Positions 13,016 through 20,740 of a DNA stretch of 20,740 nt are shown piece after piece; positions within the stretch are counted from its first letter, which is position 1; every line of letters begins with the position of its first letter. Both the position numbers and the translations under genes were made by a program. The stretch lies in NCBI GenBank assembly GCA_028279265.1, contig JANQOC010000734.1, positions 1 through 20,740 on the forward strand, in the 5' to 3' direction. A model generated the notes under the pieces. That model was not told the origin of the DNA. It saw only the letters and a program-made list of their open reading frames with translations, and did no database searches. The DNA is from Hyphomicrobiales bacterium (GTDB lineage Bacteria; Pseudomonadota; Alphaproteobacteria; Rhizobiales; CAYWUX01).

Positions 13016-15067
13016 ATGACAGAACAGCAAAATCCTCTTCTTGTTGACTGGACGGCACCCTTTGAGATTCCACCGTTCGACCGCATTGAACACCGGCATT
13101 TTGAACCGGCCTTTGACCAGGCGCTGGCCCAGAACAAACAGGAAGTTCAGGAAATTGCAGACAATCCGGACCCCGCGACCTTTGAAAATACAATCGATCG
13201 CCTCGAATCCTCGGGGAAACTTTTGAGAAAAGTATCGTCGGTTTTTTTCAATCTATGCGGAACGGATACGAACGAAGATCTGCAGAAGATTGAAAGCAGG
13301 ATCTCACCTATTCTTGCACGTCATTACAGCGAAATCGGCCTCAATCCGAAACTCTTTGAGCGCATCGACAGGCTGTTTGAGAGCCAGTCCGATCTCGACC
13401 TGAGCCCTGAGCAGCGACGGGTCCTCGAGCGCTATCACACAGACTTTGTTCGCTCGGGAGCGAAGCTCGGTTCCTCCGAAAAAGACAGGATGACGGAAAT
13501 CAATGCCCGCCTGGCAAGCCTGTCGACCAGTTTTACTCAAAATGTTCTGGCCGACGAAAAAGGTTTCCAGCTTGTTTTGGAATCCGAAAATGATTTGCGC
13601 GGCCTCCCTGAATTCGCGCGCGAGGCGGCGGCGACCACGGCGGTGGAAAACGGGCTGAACGGCAAGCATGTTATCACCCTGGCGCGTTCAAGTATTGAAC
13701 CTTTTCTGCAGTTCTCAGAGCGGCGGGATTTGCGCGAGCAAGCCTTCCAGGCATGGGTTGATCGCGGCGTGGGCGATGGCGAGACAAACAATCTTGATAA
13801 CATAAAGGAAATTCTGGATCTGAGACTGGAGCTGGCCAATCTGCTGGGATATCGCAACTACGCTGATTTCAAGCTGGATGACTCCATGGCGAAATCCAGC
13901 ACAGCCGTTTCGGACCTTCTGAACGCGGTGTGGGAACCGGCCAAACAAACTGCCGCGGTGGAACGTGACAAGCTCCAGGACCTGATCGAAACAAGCGGTG
14001 AGAATTTTAAAGTCGAGCCCTGGGACTGGCGTTACTATGCGGAAAAAGTCCGGAGTACCGAGTTTGATATCAGTGAGACGGAAATCAAACCTTATTTTCA
14101 GCTCGAGAAGATGATCGACGCGGCTTTCCATACGGCGCAGCGGCTGTTCGGACTGGAATTCAAAAAAGTCGAAGACCTCAGGCTGTACCATCCCGATGTC
14201 AGGGCATGGGAAGTCACGGACTCCGAGGGCACCCATGTCGGTTTGTTCCTGGGAGATTATTTTGCACGACCGTCCAAGCGCAGCGGCGCCTGGATGAGCG
14301 GCTTCAGAACCCAGGAGAACCTGAACGGACCCGTGCGGCCGATCATCATCAATGTCATGAATTTTGTTAAGGGCGGCGAAGGCATGCCGTCGCTATTGAG
14401 CTTCGATGATGCCCGGACACTGTTTCATGAATTCGGCCACGCTCTGCACGGGCTGTTGTCTGATGTCACCTATCCGAGGATTGCGGGAACGCGTGTTGCC
14501 AGAGATTTTGTGGAATTACCTTCGCAGCTTTTTGAGCACTGGTTGTCACAGTCGGAGATACTCAAAAGCTATGCGGTGCACTACCAGACCGGCGAACCCA
14601 TATCCGACGCGCTTGTCGATCGTATTCTTAGGGCCCGCAACTTCAATCAGGGATTTGCGACTGTCGAATATCTGGCTTCGGCAATTGTCGATCTGGAAAT
14701 TCACAAACGCGATTCAAGGGTGGATTCCGAGGTCCTGGAAATTGAAAATGAATGCCTTCAAAACATAGATATGCCTAAAGAAATTTCAATGCGCCATCGG
14801 CTGAGCCATTTCTCTCACCTGTTCTCCGGCCCCGGGTATGCGTCCGGATATTACAGTTATATGTGGTCGGAAGTCATGGACGCGGATGCGTTTGCGGCTT
14901 TCGAAGAATCGGGAGACATATTCGATCCGGAAATAGCTTCCCGCCTTAAAAATCACATTTATTCCTCCGGCAGTTCGGAGCCTCCGGACCTGGCTTACAA
15001 GCATTTCAGAGGGCGTTTGCCGGAAATCGAACCACTGCTCGAAAAACGGGGTTTCCTCGACAGCTAA
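13016..15067 (+). CDS. dcp: M3-family peptidyl-dipeptidase Dcp
   Basis: A 683-residue M3 zinc metallopeptidase, close to the length of E. coli Dcp, with no signal peptide. The zinc site is HEFGH (His471 to His475 with catalytic Glu472) and the third ligand is Glu500 in RDFVELPSQ. The sequences GLLSDVTYP, RDFVELPSQLFEHW, YASGYYSYMWSEVMDADAF and SGSSEPPDL match the Dcp branch better than the PrlC/OpdA branch. It removes C-terminal dipeptides from oligopeptides in the cytoplasm, helping peptide recycling. AAGG precedes the ATG. It follows DoxX by 124 bases with no obvious terminator between, so independent transcription is likely but not certain. It converges on the RND gene, the two stops being 44 bases apart. 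Confidence 0.93.
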   Translation: MTEQQNPLLVDWTAPFEIPPFDRIEHRHFEPAFDQALAQNKQEVQEIADNPDPATFENTIDRLESSGKLLRKVSSVFFNLCGTDTNEDLQKIESRISPILARHYSEIGLNPKLFERIDRLFESQSDLDLSPEQRRVLERYHTDFVRSGAKLGSSEKDRMTEINARLASLSTSFTQNVLADEKGFQLVLESENDLRGLPEFAREAAATTAVENGLNGKHVITLARSSIEPFLQFSERRDLREQAFQAWVDRGVGDGETNNLDNIKEILDLRLELANLLGYRNYADFKLDDSMAKSSTAVSDLLNAVWEPAKQTAAVERDKLQDLIETSGENFKVEPWDWRYYAEKVRSTEFDISETEIKPYFQLEKMIDAAFHTAQRLFGLEFKKVEDLRLYHPDVRAWEVTDSEGTHVGLFLGDYFARPSKRSGAWMSGFRTQENLNGPVRPIIINVMNFVKGGEGMPSLLSFDDARTLFHEFGHALHGLLSDVTYPRIAGTRVARDFVELPSQLFEHWLSQSEILKSYAVHYQTGEPISDALVDRILRARNFNQGFATVEYLASAIVDLEIHKRDSRVDSEVLEIENECLQNIDMPKEISMRHRLSHFSHLFSGPGYASGYYSYMWSEVMDADAFAAFEESGDIFDPEIASRLKNHIYSSGSSEPPDLAYKHFRGRLPEIEPLLEKRGFLDS

Positions 15068-15111
15068 TTGCCGCTTGCCGTGACCGACTATGTTACATGG
15101 ATTTTCAGAGC

Positions 15112-17433
15112 TCAGGCCGTACCGGGGTTTGCGCTTTTTCTGAACCGCCTCTGAACCTTCCTCACCAGCAGAAGCGTCGCCGGCAGGATCAGCAGATCGC
15201 CGACAAGTGCCGCCATCAATGTCACGGCACACAGCCGTCCGAACAGCCTTAGACTGGGAAGATCCGAAAACATGGTCACCGCGAGCCCGCAGGCCAGAAC
15301 AATGGTGGTCAATATGAGTGCCGGTCCCACAAGGACCGTTGCGCGCTTTATGCCAATCGCCGGGTCCTCATTGGGATCATCCTCAAGGCGCAGGCGATTG
15401 AGGTAGTGGATCGTCGCGTCCAGCCCAAGACCAAAGGCGACAATCAAAGCAACGATACTCGCGAACTGCAATCCCTCGCCGGTAAAAGCCAACAATGTCC
15501 CCGAGGCAATAATCGGAAACAAGCCAGGCATGATGCAGATAAAGGCGATTATCACCGATCGGAATGCGATACCGATCAGCATGGCGACGAAAACCATTTC
15601 CGCCGTCAAACCGAAATTCAGTTGTTCGATCATCGAACCGCTGTTACGTGCAGCGATGGCCGACAGTCCCGTGACCGAAATTTTGACTTCCGGAAACTGC
15701 TTCCTCACAGTGTCGAGTTTCTGGTCCAGTTGATCGATCAGTGGAGAGATACGGCTCGAATCGATATCGGGAATGCGCCCGGTGACAACGACCGCCTTCT
15801 CATTGCCCGCCACAAACCGCGATGTCAGATGTTCCGGCAGCAGATCAATATATTGCCGCAAAACGGGAATGCCCGGCTTGTTGGCCTCTTCAAGCCATTT
15901 CTGCAGCGTGTAGACGGACCAGACATTGCCGAAACCCTCTTGTCCTTCCACATTCGTGTGAACAGTCCGGATGATCGAGAGCGCATCGTCCGTATAGAGT
16001 TCCATCTGTTCCGGTAATTCAATCAGCACATGCACGGGATTGGCGCCCGTCAATTTCGTGTCCAGCCGGTTGCTCGCCTCAACGGCCTGCTCCCGGTCCG
16101 GCACCTGATCTGCCAGCCGGTAACGGGGCTCGAGTGTCAGGTGTGCATAGCCGAAGGCGATAACCAGACCGACGCCAAGCGCGGAATAGAACACGGGCCG
16201 GCCGATAATCTTATCGGCAATCCAGCCGCAAATGGAGCGCAACCAGTTTACCGCGCGGTCCTGGCTCTGAGACCCGGTGGAAATTTTGGAATTATCACGG
16301 ATCAGGATCATGGCAAACAACGGCATCAAGCCAATGACCGAAACATAGGCGATGAGCGTTGACAGCGCACCGGCAGCGCCAAAGGTGCGGATCAGGGCAG
16401 AACTTGAAAAAAGAAGTGTCACAAAGGAAGCCGCCGCGGTCATCACTGTAACCACACAGGCGGGACCAACTGTCAAAATGGCATAGCGGATGGCCGTTCT
16501 CTTGTCGTCCCCGGCCAGCAACCGGTCGCGCATGGCAAAGGTAATCTGCATGGTGTCCGAGAAGCCCATGACCATGATCAACGGCGACATTATGTTGAGA
16601 AACAGGTTCAGTCTGAAATCCATCCAGCCGAGAATTCCGAGAGACCACAAAATCGCGATGGCCGGCGGCGCGGCGGCGATGACCATCATTGAAAATTGCC
16701 GGAAGAAGAGGATGGCGATGAGAGCACCGATTAAAAATCCGAGGCCATTATAAATGAGCCTGTCCCGCTCGACCGCATTTCGAATTTCAAGCTGCATGAC
16801 GGGAGCGCCGGACAGTTGCGCGATCAGGCCCGTGTCTTTGAGTTCCGTATCCACGATGCCCTGAATTTCACCAACAACCTCCCGCAGCCCCTTGCTCGAA
16901 ACGACTTTCCGATCCAGCGCAATCACCACCAGCGCCAGGTCACCGGTATCCGAAAGCAACTTGCCTTTAATGATCTCATTGGATCGAATACGTTCCAATA
17001 ACTGCTCGAATTCAGCGCCTTCCGGAAACTCGTCGGGAAACAGGGGCGGCGGAATTTCACCTTCCTGGGGCGGTTGGCGGGCGGAAAACATCGAAACCAG
17101 TCCTGTCATGCCTTCGACGAACTGCAGTTCGATAATCATGCTCCGAATGGATTCCAGGGAGGGCCGGGTCAGGAGCTTTTCACCTTCAACGACCACGAGA
17201 ACATCAAACTCGCTGGACGGGAATTGCTGGGTCAGGGATTCATATTGAAGGAATTCCGCCGTATTGGACCGGAACAATTCGCTTAACGAATCCTCAACTT
17301 TCAGTCTCTGAATGCCGACGACACAGGCTGCGGAAATAGCAACAAATAAAATAAATGCAATTATGGGATGATTGAGGGGAAATAATCCTAAGCGTTCCAG
17401 TCCCAGACCAATTTGTCGGTCTTTCAAGCTCAT
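15112..17433 (-). CDS. RND superfamily (MMPL-type) exporter
   Basis: A 773-residue inner-membrane transporter with the duplicated RND layout: one N-terminal membrane helix (near 22-42), a large periplasmic loop, a block of five helices, a second helix-loop unit beginning near residue 400 and a final block of five helices. The block MGFSDTMQITFAMRDRLL and its counterpart GLGLDATIHYLNRLRLEDD are typical of the sterol-sensing-like/MMPL domains that carry the proton relay. The family moves lipids, hopanoids, polyketides or drugs, and it is smaller than HpnN or AcrB-type pumps. No membrane-fusion or outer-membrane partner gene is adjacent. GGAGA lies just before the ATG. Substrate unknown. It has a long 460-base AT-rich leader region shared with the divergent glucosaminidase gene. 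Confidence 0.9.
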   Translation of the reverse strand: MSLKDRQIGLGLERLGLFPLNHPIIAFILFVAISAACVVGIQRLKVEDSLSELFRSNTAEFLQYESLTQQFPSSEFDVLVVVEGEKLLTRPSLESIRSMIIELQFVEGMTGLVSMFSARQPPQEGEIPPPLFPDEFPEGAEFEQLLERIRSNEIIKGKLLSDTGDLALVVIALDRKVVSSKGLREVVGEIQGIVDTELKDTGLIAQLSGAPVMQLEIRNAVERDRLIYNGLGFLIGALIAILFFRQFSMMVIAAAPPAIAILWSLGILGWMDFRLNLFLNIMSPLIMVMGFSDTMQITFAMRDRLLAGDDKRTAIRYAILTVGPACVVTVMTAAASFVTLLFSSSALIRTFGAAGALSTLIAYVSVIGLMPLFAMILIRDNSKISTGSQSQDRAVNWLRSICGWIADKIIGRPVFYSALGVGLVIAFGYAHLTLEPRYRLADQVPDREQAVEASNRLDTKLTGANPVHVLIELPEQMELYTDDALSIIRTVHTNVEGQEGFGNVWSVYTLQKWLEEANKPGIPVLRQYIDLLPEHLTSRFVAGNEKAVVVTGRIPDIDSSRISPLIDQLDQKLDTVRKQFPEVKISVTGLSAIAARNSGSMIEQLNFGLTAEMVFVAMLIGIAFRSVIIAFICIMPGLFPIIASGTLLAFTGEGLQFASIVALIVAFGLGLDATIHYLNRLRLEDDPNEDPAIGIKRATVLVGPALILTTIVLACGLAVTMFSDLPSLRLFGRLCAVTLMAALVGDLLILPATLLLVRKVQRRFRKSANPGTA

Positions 17434-17893
17434 CCCTGTCTCCGAGGCAGATTGGTGCCGGTCCTTATCAGGCTCTCGCCTGATCTCCTCGAGCCCACCC
17501 CTGTAGAACTTGTCAACGGCCCGAATCTTTTTCTGGATTTAACAGAAAAATCTTTGAATTAGCTAGGCTTTTCGTGAATTCCGCAATTTTTACTGACTGA
17601 TTGTGACAATTATCCAAGGCCCTCAAAACTTTCAAAATAGCCATCAGTGATCGGCCGAATTTTGACGTTCAATTTGCCGCCTCCGCGAAACTCCGGAACC
17701 GAATATTCAAAATTTTAGAAGTAATTTGATTATTTGCCGCATTGCCGCCCAAAGTTTTCGATTTGTTAACCCTAAGAACGCTAGCTTGAAAAGAATTAGT
17801 AAGTTTTCGAGCACTGAAGAATTTTCCCAAGACCTGTATTCGATGCGGAATTCAGCTGCTCCCCTAGGTAACCGAGTTTAGTAGAGTCGAGTA
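17434..17893. other. AT-rich divergent intergenic region with inverted repeats
   Basis: A 460-base gap without a credible coding frame, richer in A and T than the neighbouring genes, between two divergent genes. It holds a perfect eight-base inverted repeat, TTTTTCTG (17528-17535) and CAGAAAAA (17543-17550) with a seven-base loop, about 95 bases upstream of the RND start. It also holds an eleven-base odd palindrome ATTGTGACAAT (17600-17610). Both could be operators. TTTGCCGC-containing words recur at about 17680 and 17734. I see no tRNA or clear small RNA gene. Confidence 0.45.
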
Positions 17894-18928
17894 ATGTGTA
17901 TCATGGTTAAACGTGTATCCGTATTTCTCCTTGCCTTGTTTTTCACCTCCGTCAGCTCCCTGGCCTACGCAGCAAAGACACCACCTATCCGCACGACCGC
18001 GTCTAATCAGGTTCCCGTCTGCGTGACACCGGACCGGCTGATGACGTTTCTGAAAAAGAGAAACAAGAACCTCAGATCGAAATTCAACACGATCGCAGAT
18101 CACTATCAGCACCATGGACGGAATCTTGGCATTCGCTGGGACTATGCATTTTTCCAAATGATCGTTGAGACAAACTGGCTCCGTTTCCATGCTCCCAGCG
18201 GTCGCAAAGGCGATGTGGCCTTCAGCCAGAACAACTTTGCCGGTCTGGGTGCGACAGGCGGCGGCGTTGCGGGCGAGAAATTCAAGAATGTCAGCACCGG
18301 CGTGCTCGCCCATTTGCAGCACATCCAAATGTACTCCGGCAAGCGCGTTGAGAACCCCGTTGCCAACCGGACGCGGAAAGTTCAGAAATGGCTGCTTCCC
18401 TGGGCGCAAGGTTTCAAGAGGCCCGTAACCTACACGGATCTGACGAAAAAATGGTCTCCCACCGACAAGGGCTATTCCAACGATATTGAGTCAGTCGCCA
18501 GATCGTTCAGGAAGGGCCACTGCAGCAAAGCCGAGCTCTACGCCCAGGCAAAACCCAAAACGCAGATCAGCTCTTCTCAGTCCCTGTCCCGCACGGCCTC
18601 TCTTGGCAAGCCCAAAGTGGATACCAACAGCACGGTTACCACATCACGGGAACAGAAAACTGCGATTATCGTGCCCAAAGTTGACAATCTTGCGCCAAAG
18701 CGTTGCGAGGTTTACACGGCAAGCTATGGCGGCAACAAAGCCATTCTAATTCGCTCAGTTTCCGGTAATACGACAAATTACCATGCTCTCGGTGTACATT
18801 CCGAAATCGAGTCTGATGAGGCGAATGCGTTTATCGACAGATGGGCGAGAGGCGGACAAAAAATCGGATCGTTTAAAAACCAGGAAGAAGCCCTGGTAAA
18901 AGCCTTTCAGCTTTGTCGCGAAAGCTAA
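17894..18928 (+). CDS. Secreted glucosaminidase-domain protein
   Basis: A 344-residue exported protein. A signal peptide covers the first 26 residues (VKRVSV, hydrophobic run, ending SLAYA). Residues about 45-205 match the glucosaminidase (endo-beta-N-acetylglucosaminidase, FlgJ/LytG-like) fold. Glu92 in MIVETNW fits the catalytic acid (ESGW in FlgJ), followed by QNNFAGLG and a VSTGVLAHLQH helix. It should cut peptidoglycan glycan strands in the periplasm. A Ser/Thr/Lys-rich linker (about 215-268) leads to a C-terminal domain of about 75 residues with two Cys that I cannot assign. A second in-frame ATG at 17903 is an equally good start. The gene is divergent from the RND exporter and convergent with the HerA-like ATPase. 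Confidence 0.82.
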   Translation: MCIMVKRVSVFLLALFFTSVSSLAYAAKTPPIRTTASNQVPVCVTPDRLMTFLKKRNKNLRSKFNTIADHYQHHGRNLGIRWDYAFFQMIVETNWLRFHAPSGRKGDVAFSQNNFAGLGATGGGVAGEKFKNVSTGVLAHLQHIQMYSGKRVENPVANRTRKVQKWLLPWAQGFKRPVTYTDLTKKWSPTDKGYSNDIESVARSFRKGHCSKAELYAQAKPKTQISSSQSLSRTASLGKPKVDTNSTVTTSREQKTAIIVPKVDNLAPKRCEVYTASYGGNKAILIRSVSGNTTNYHALGVHSEIESDEANAFIDRWARGGQKIGSFKNQEEALVKAFQLCRES

Positions 18929-18998
18929 ACCGGCGAGAACGACACCACCGGAAAGACGCAATGCAAATCTTGGCTGATCGCTTTGGTCCGGTAGAATA

Positions 18999-19022
18999 CG
19001 AGGTGGAATTTATTCCACCTCG
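18999..19022. terminator. Perfect 11-base inverted repeat between convergent genes
   Basis: CGAGGTGGAAT (18999-19009), TT, ATTCCACCTCG (19012-19022) forms a perfect palindrome. It sits between the stop of the glucosaminidase gene and the end of the ATPase gene, and the ATPase TAA (19012-19010) lies at its centre. A stable hairpin would form in transcripts from either side. There is no T-run on either flank, so it may work as a weak bidirectional terminator or as an mRNA 3'-end stabiliser. Confidence 0.45.
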
Positions 19023-20740
19023 ATCCTAAGCGGTGCCCGCTCCTGTTCTTCCTGTTCCCTGTTTTTTGCCTCTTCTTCGGCACTGAGATCCAGCAGCAAT
19101 TGCTTCTTGGGCCGGTTGACCGTCACGGAGGAAAGCTTCTCGATTCTGTCGAACGGAACCTGTTGCGCCTCGATCAGGGACATATGGGACTTGATCGGCG
19201 TCACCGTTCCCTCCTGGATCAAATGGAACTCTCCCACTTTCTGATTGGGAAGGGCTGAAACGGGATCGATGCCTGTATCACTAGAGAAAGCGGCTTTGAG
19301 TTTCTTGAGTGCCGTGTCTTCCCTCACCTTTCCTATGAACCAGGACGTAATTTGATCTCGCGACTTATAGTCGAGGTCGCCCGGGCTTTGTGTGGCCAGC
19401 ATCAGGCCGATGCCTGCTGAGCGCGCACGTTTCAGCAGGCTCTCCAGAGGTTCCTTCGTCGCGGGTTTTGAATTCGCGGGAATATAGAGGTCAGCCTCAT
19501 CGAACATGATAACGGCTTGAAGTTCCTCGTTCGGATTGCGTTGGCAAAATCTGAGTGCTTCCGAGAGAAACTGAGCCACCCAGAACAGGATGTTCTCGTT
19601 GTCGCCGAGGAAACCCGTGTAAACCACCGAAAGCCGGGTTTTGTCCTCCTTGGCATATTGTCCGAGTCCAAGCAGCGAATCCATGGACAAAGGCTCGCCA
19701 CCGCCCTCGAAAAGGGCCCAGTTTCGGTGGCGCAATGAATCCAGTTGGGCGACAAGGTCCCTGCGCAGTTTACCGGAAGGATCCATGCGTTGGGTTTCGT
19801 CGACCAGTTCCGTGAAGTCATCCTCCAGCAAACCGATCAGGTCCGCCAGCGTCACTTCACGAATTGCCGTTTCACCGAGCATGCGCAATCCGACGGTTAA
19901 AATTCCTTCCTGCCGCTGATGGGTGGCTGAATTGCCGAGATGGAGCATATCACCGAGAGCCGCCGCCGACACGTTGGCAAGCTGCTGCTGTTCGTGAGAC
20001 GGCAGATCGGCAATACCGTTGGGAAGCAATGTAATGGAAATCGGTCGCCCCGATACGCGTCCGGGGGTATAAACCGCGACATCAATCAGTTCGCGCAGCC
20101 GCTGGCGAAGTTCCCGGGAACTGTTCTGGTTGTTTTCCAGCCAGACGTCCGGATTTGCATAGCTGCAGAGATCACCTTTTCTGTCAATCAGAATGACCGG
20201 AATTCCGCGCAGAAGCAGGTTCTCGATCATGGAGAGGGCCAGAGTTGTTTTCCCTGAACCGGACCCTCCCAGAAAGGCCGCATGCCGGGTCAGCCGGCTC
20301 ACCGGAAGTTCAACCGAATCATCTTCCGTACCGAGCTGACGTCCTACATTCAGGTTCGGTGAATAGGAAGCGAAATGATTTTTCAGCAATGCCGAATTTT
20401 GCGGACTGGTTTCGGCATCCGCAGTCTCTTGCTCCTGATATGATGTAGGATGGTCGCCGTTTCCGAGCTGCGTCTCCACCTGCCCCCATTGAAGGGCCGC
20501 TGGCGACAGATTGCCCAAGCCGGAGCTGTCCTGGTCCGCCTGCTCTGCCCCGGTTGCGGTGTCCGGGAAGTTGAGATGATGGACATTGCCCGTTTCGGTT
20601 TGTTGCGCCAAACCTTTGTCCGCAACCTGTTTGGCAAGCCTCCGCGGATGCATCTCACCGTCGGAGAATTCTTCGAGATTCAAGCCTTTGCTGCTCGTGT
20701 TTTCAAGCCTGAGCAATTGTCGGATTGAGGGCAGTTCTTT
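19010..20740 (-). CDS. HerA/DUF87-type P-loop ATPase (partial, 5' end outside window)
   Basis: The frame is open from base 20740 (first visible residues KELPSIRQLLRLEN) to the TAA at 19010, so 576 residues are visible and the true start lies beyond the right edge. A TTG at 20716 is internal. After a Gln-rich, low-order linker comes the ATPase core. Walker A GGSGSGKTT lies at about 20243-20272, followed by DRKGDLCSY. Walker B IMFDEADLY lies at about 19491-19519, and LMLATQSPGDLDY follows. This is the layout of HerA/VirB4/FtsK-like ATPases that pump DNA or protein. A short acidic tail (ending RIEVE) follows. No NurA or SIR2 partner is visible, so no DNA-repair or defence role can be claimed. 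The preceding part is likely an N-terminal winged-helix or similar domain. Confidence 0.87.
   Translation of the reverse strand, partial: KELPSIRQLLRLENTSSKGLNLEEFSDGEMHPRRLAKQVADKGLAQQTETGNVHHLNFPDTATGAEQADQDSSGLGNLSPAALQWGQVETQLGNGDHPTSYQEQETADAETSPQNSALLKNHFASYSPNLNVGRQLGTEDDSVELPVSRLTRHAAFLGGSGSGKTTLALSMIENLLLRGIPVILIDRKGDLCSYANPDVWLENNQNSSRELRQRLRELIDVAVYTPGRVSGRPISITLLPNGIADLPSHEQQQLANVSAAALGDMLHLGNSATHQRQEGILTVGLRMLGETAIREVTLADLIGLLEDDFTELVDETQRMDPSGKLRRDLVAQLDSLRHRNWALFEGGGEPLSMDSLLGLGQYAKEDKTRLSVVYTGFLGDNENILFWVAQFLSEALRFCQRNPNEELQAVIMFDEADLYIPANSKPATKEPLESLLKRARSAGIGLMLATQSPGDLDYKSRDQITSWFIGKVREDTALKKLKAAFSSDTGIDPVSALPNQKVGEFHLIQEGTVTPIKSHMSLIEAQQVPFDRIEKLSSVTVNRPKKQLLLDLSAEEEAKNREQEEQERAPLRIEVE

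Noticed and set aside
15406..16017. 203-codon plus-strand open frame
   Set aside because: Shadow of the RND exporter. Its product has no recognisable features.
20716..20716. TTG at 20716 as the start of the HerA-like ATPase
   Set aside because: The frame stays open to the window edge with protein-like sequence (KELPSIRQ), so the start is outside the window.

Overview
The window looks like ordinary chromosome from a Gram-negative bacterium, most likely an alphaproteobacterium of moderate GC. This is inferred from the gene repertoire: TupA, Dcp, an RND/MMPL exporter, DUF3307, DUF3604 and a cyclase with an extracytoplasmic sensor. I see no rRNA, tRNA, CRISPR array, insertion sequence or phage gene. 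Genes lie on both strands in short operons. Both window edges cut a minus-strand gene.

Left part (1-5520): a minus-strand multi-rhodanese protein runs off the left edge. It has four rhodanese-like domains, and only the second keeps the catalytic Cys. It is divergent from a SulP anion transporter fused to STAS and cyclic-nucleotide-binding domains. A small DUF3307 membrane protein, a gene-poor AT-rich stretch (4303-4788) and a 105-residue secreted protein follow.

Middle part (5146-12891): on the minus strand, a ModE-type winged-helix regulator without molybdate-binding domains, a class III adenylate cyclase, an isocitrate/isopropylmalate dehydrogenase relative and a cupin lie in series. Divergent from the regulator is tupA, a tungstate-binding protein with no permease or ATPase partner here. 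The regulator/tupA gap carries a palindromic site with the geometry of the E. coli ModE operator. A 13-base piece of that region recurs exactly, inverted, before the next operon, which encodes a DUF3604 PHP-like hydrolase and a DoxX-family membrane protein. This points to a small oxyanion-responsive regulon including the DUF3604-DoxX pair, and it is the most interesting idea in the window.

Right part (13016-20740): a Dcp-type M3 metallopeptidase converges on an RND/MMPL exporter. A 460-base AT-rich gap separates the exporter from a divergent secreted glucosaminidase-domain protein. That gene converges on a HerA/DUF87-type ATPase that runs off the right edge. A perfect 11-base inverted repeat overlaps the ATPase stop codon.
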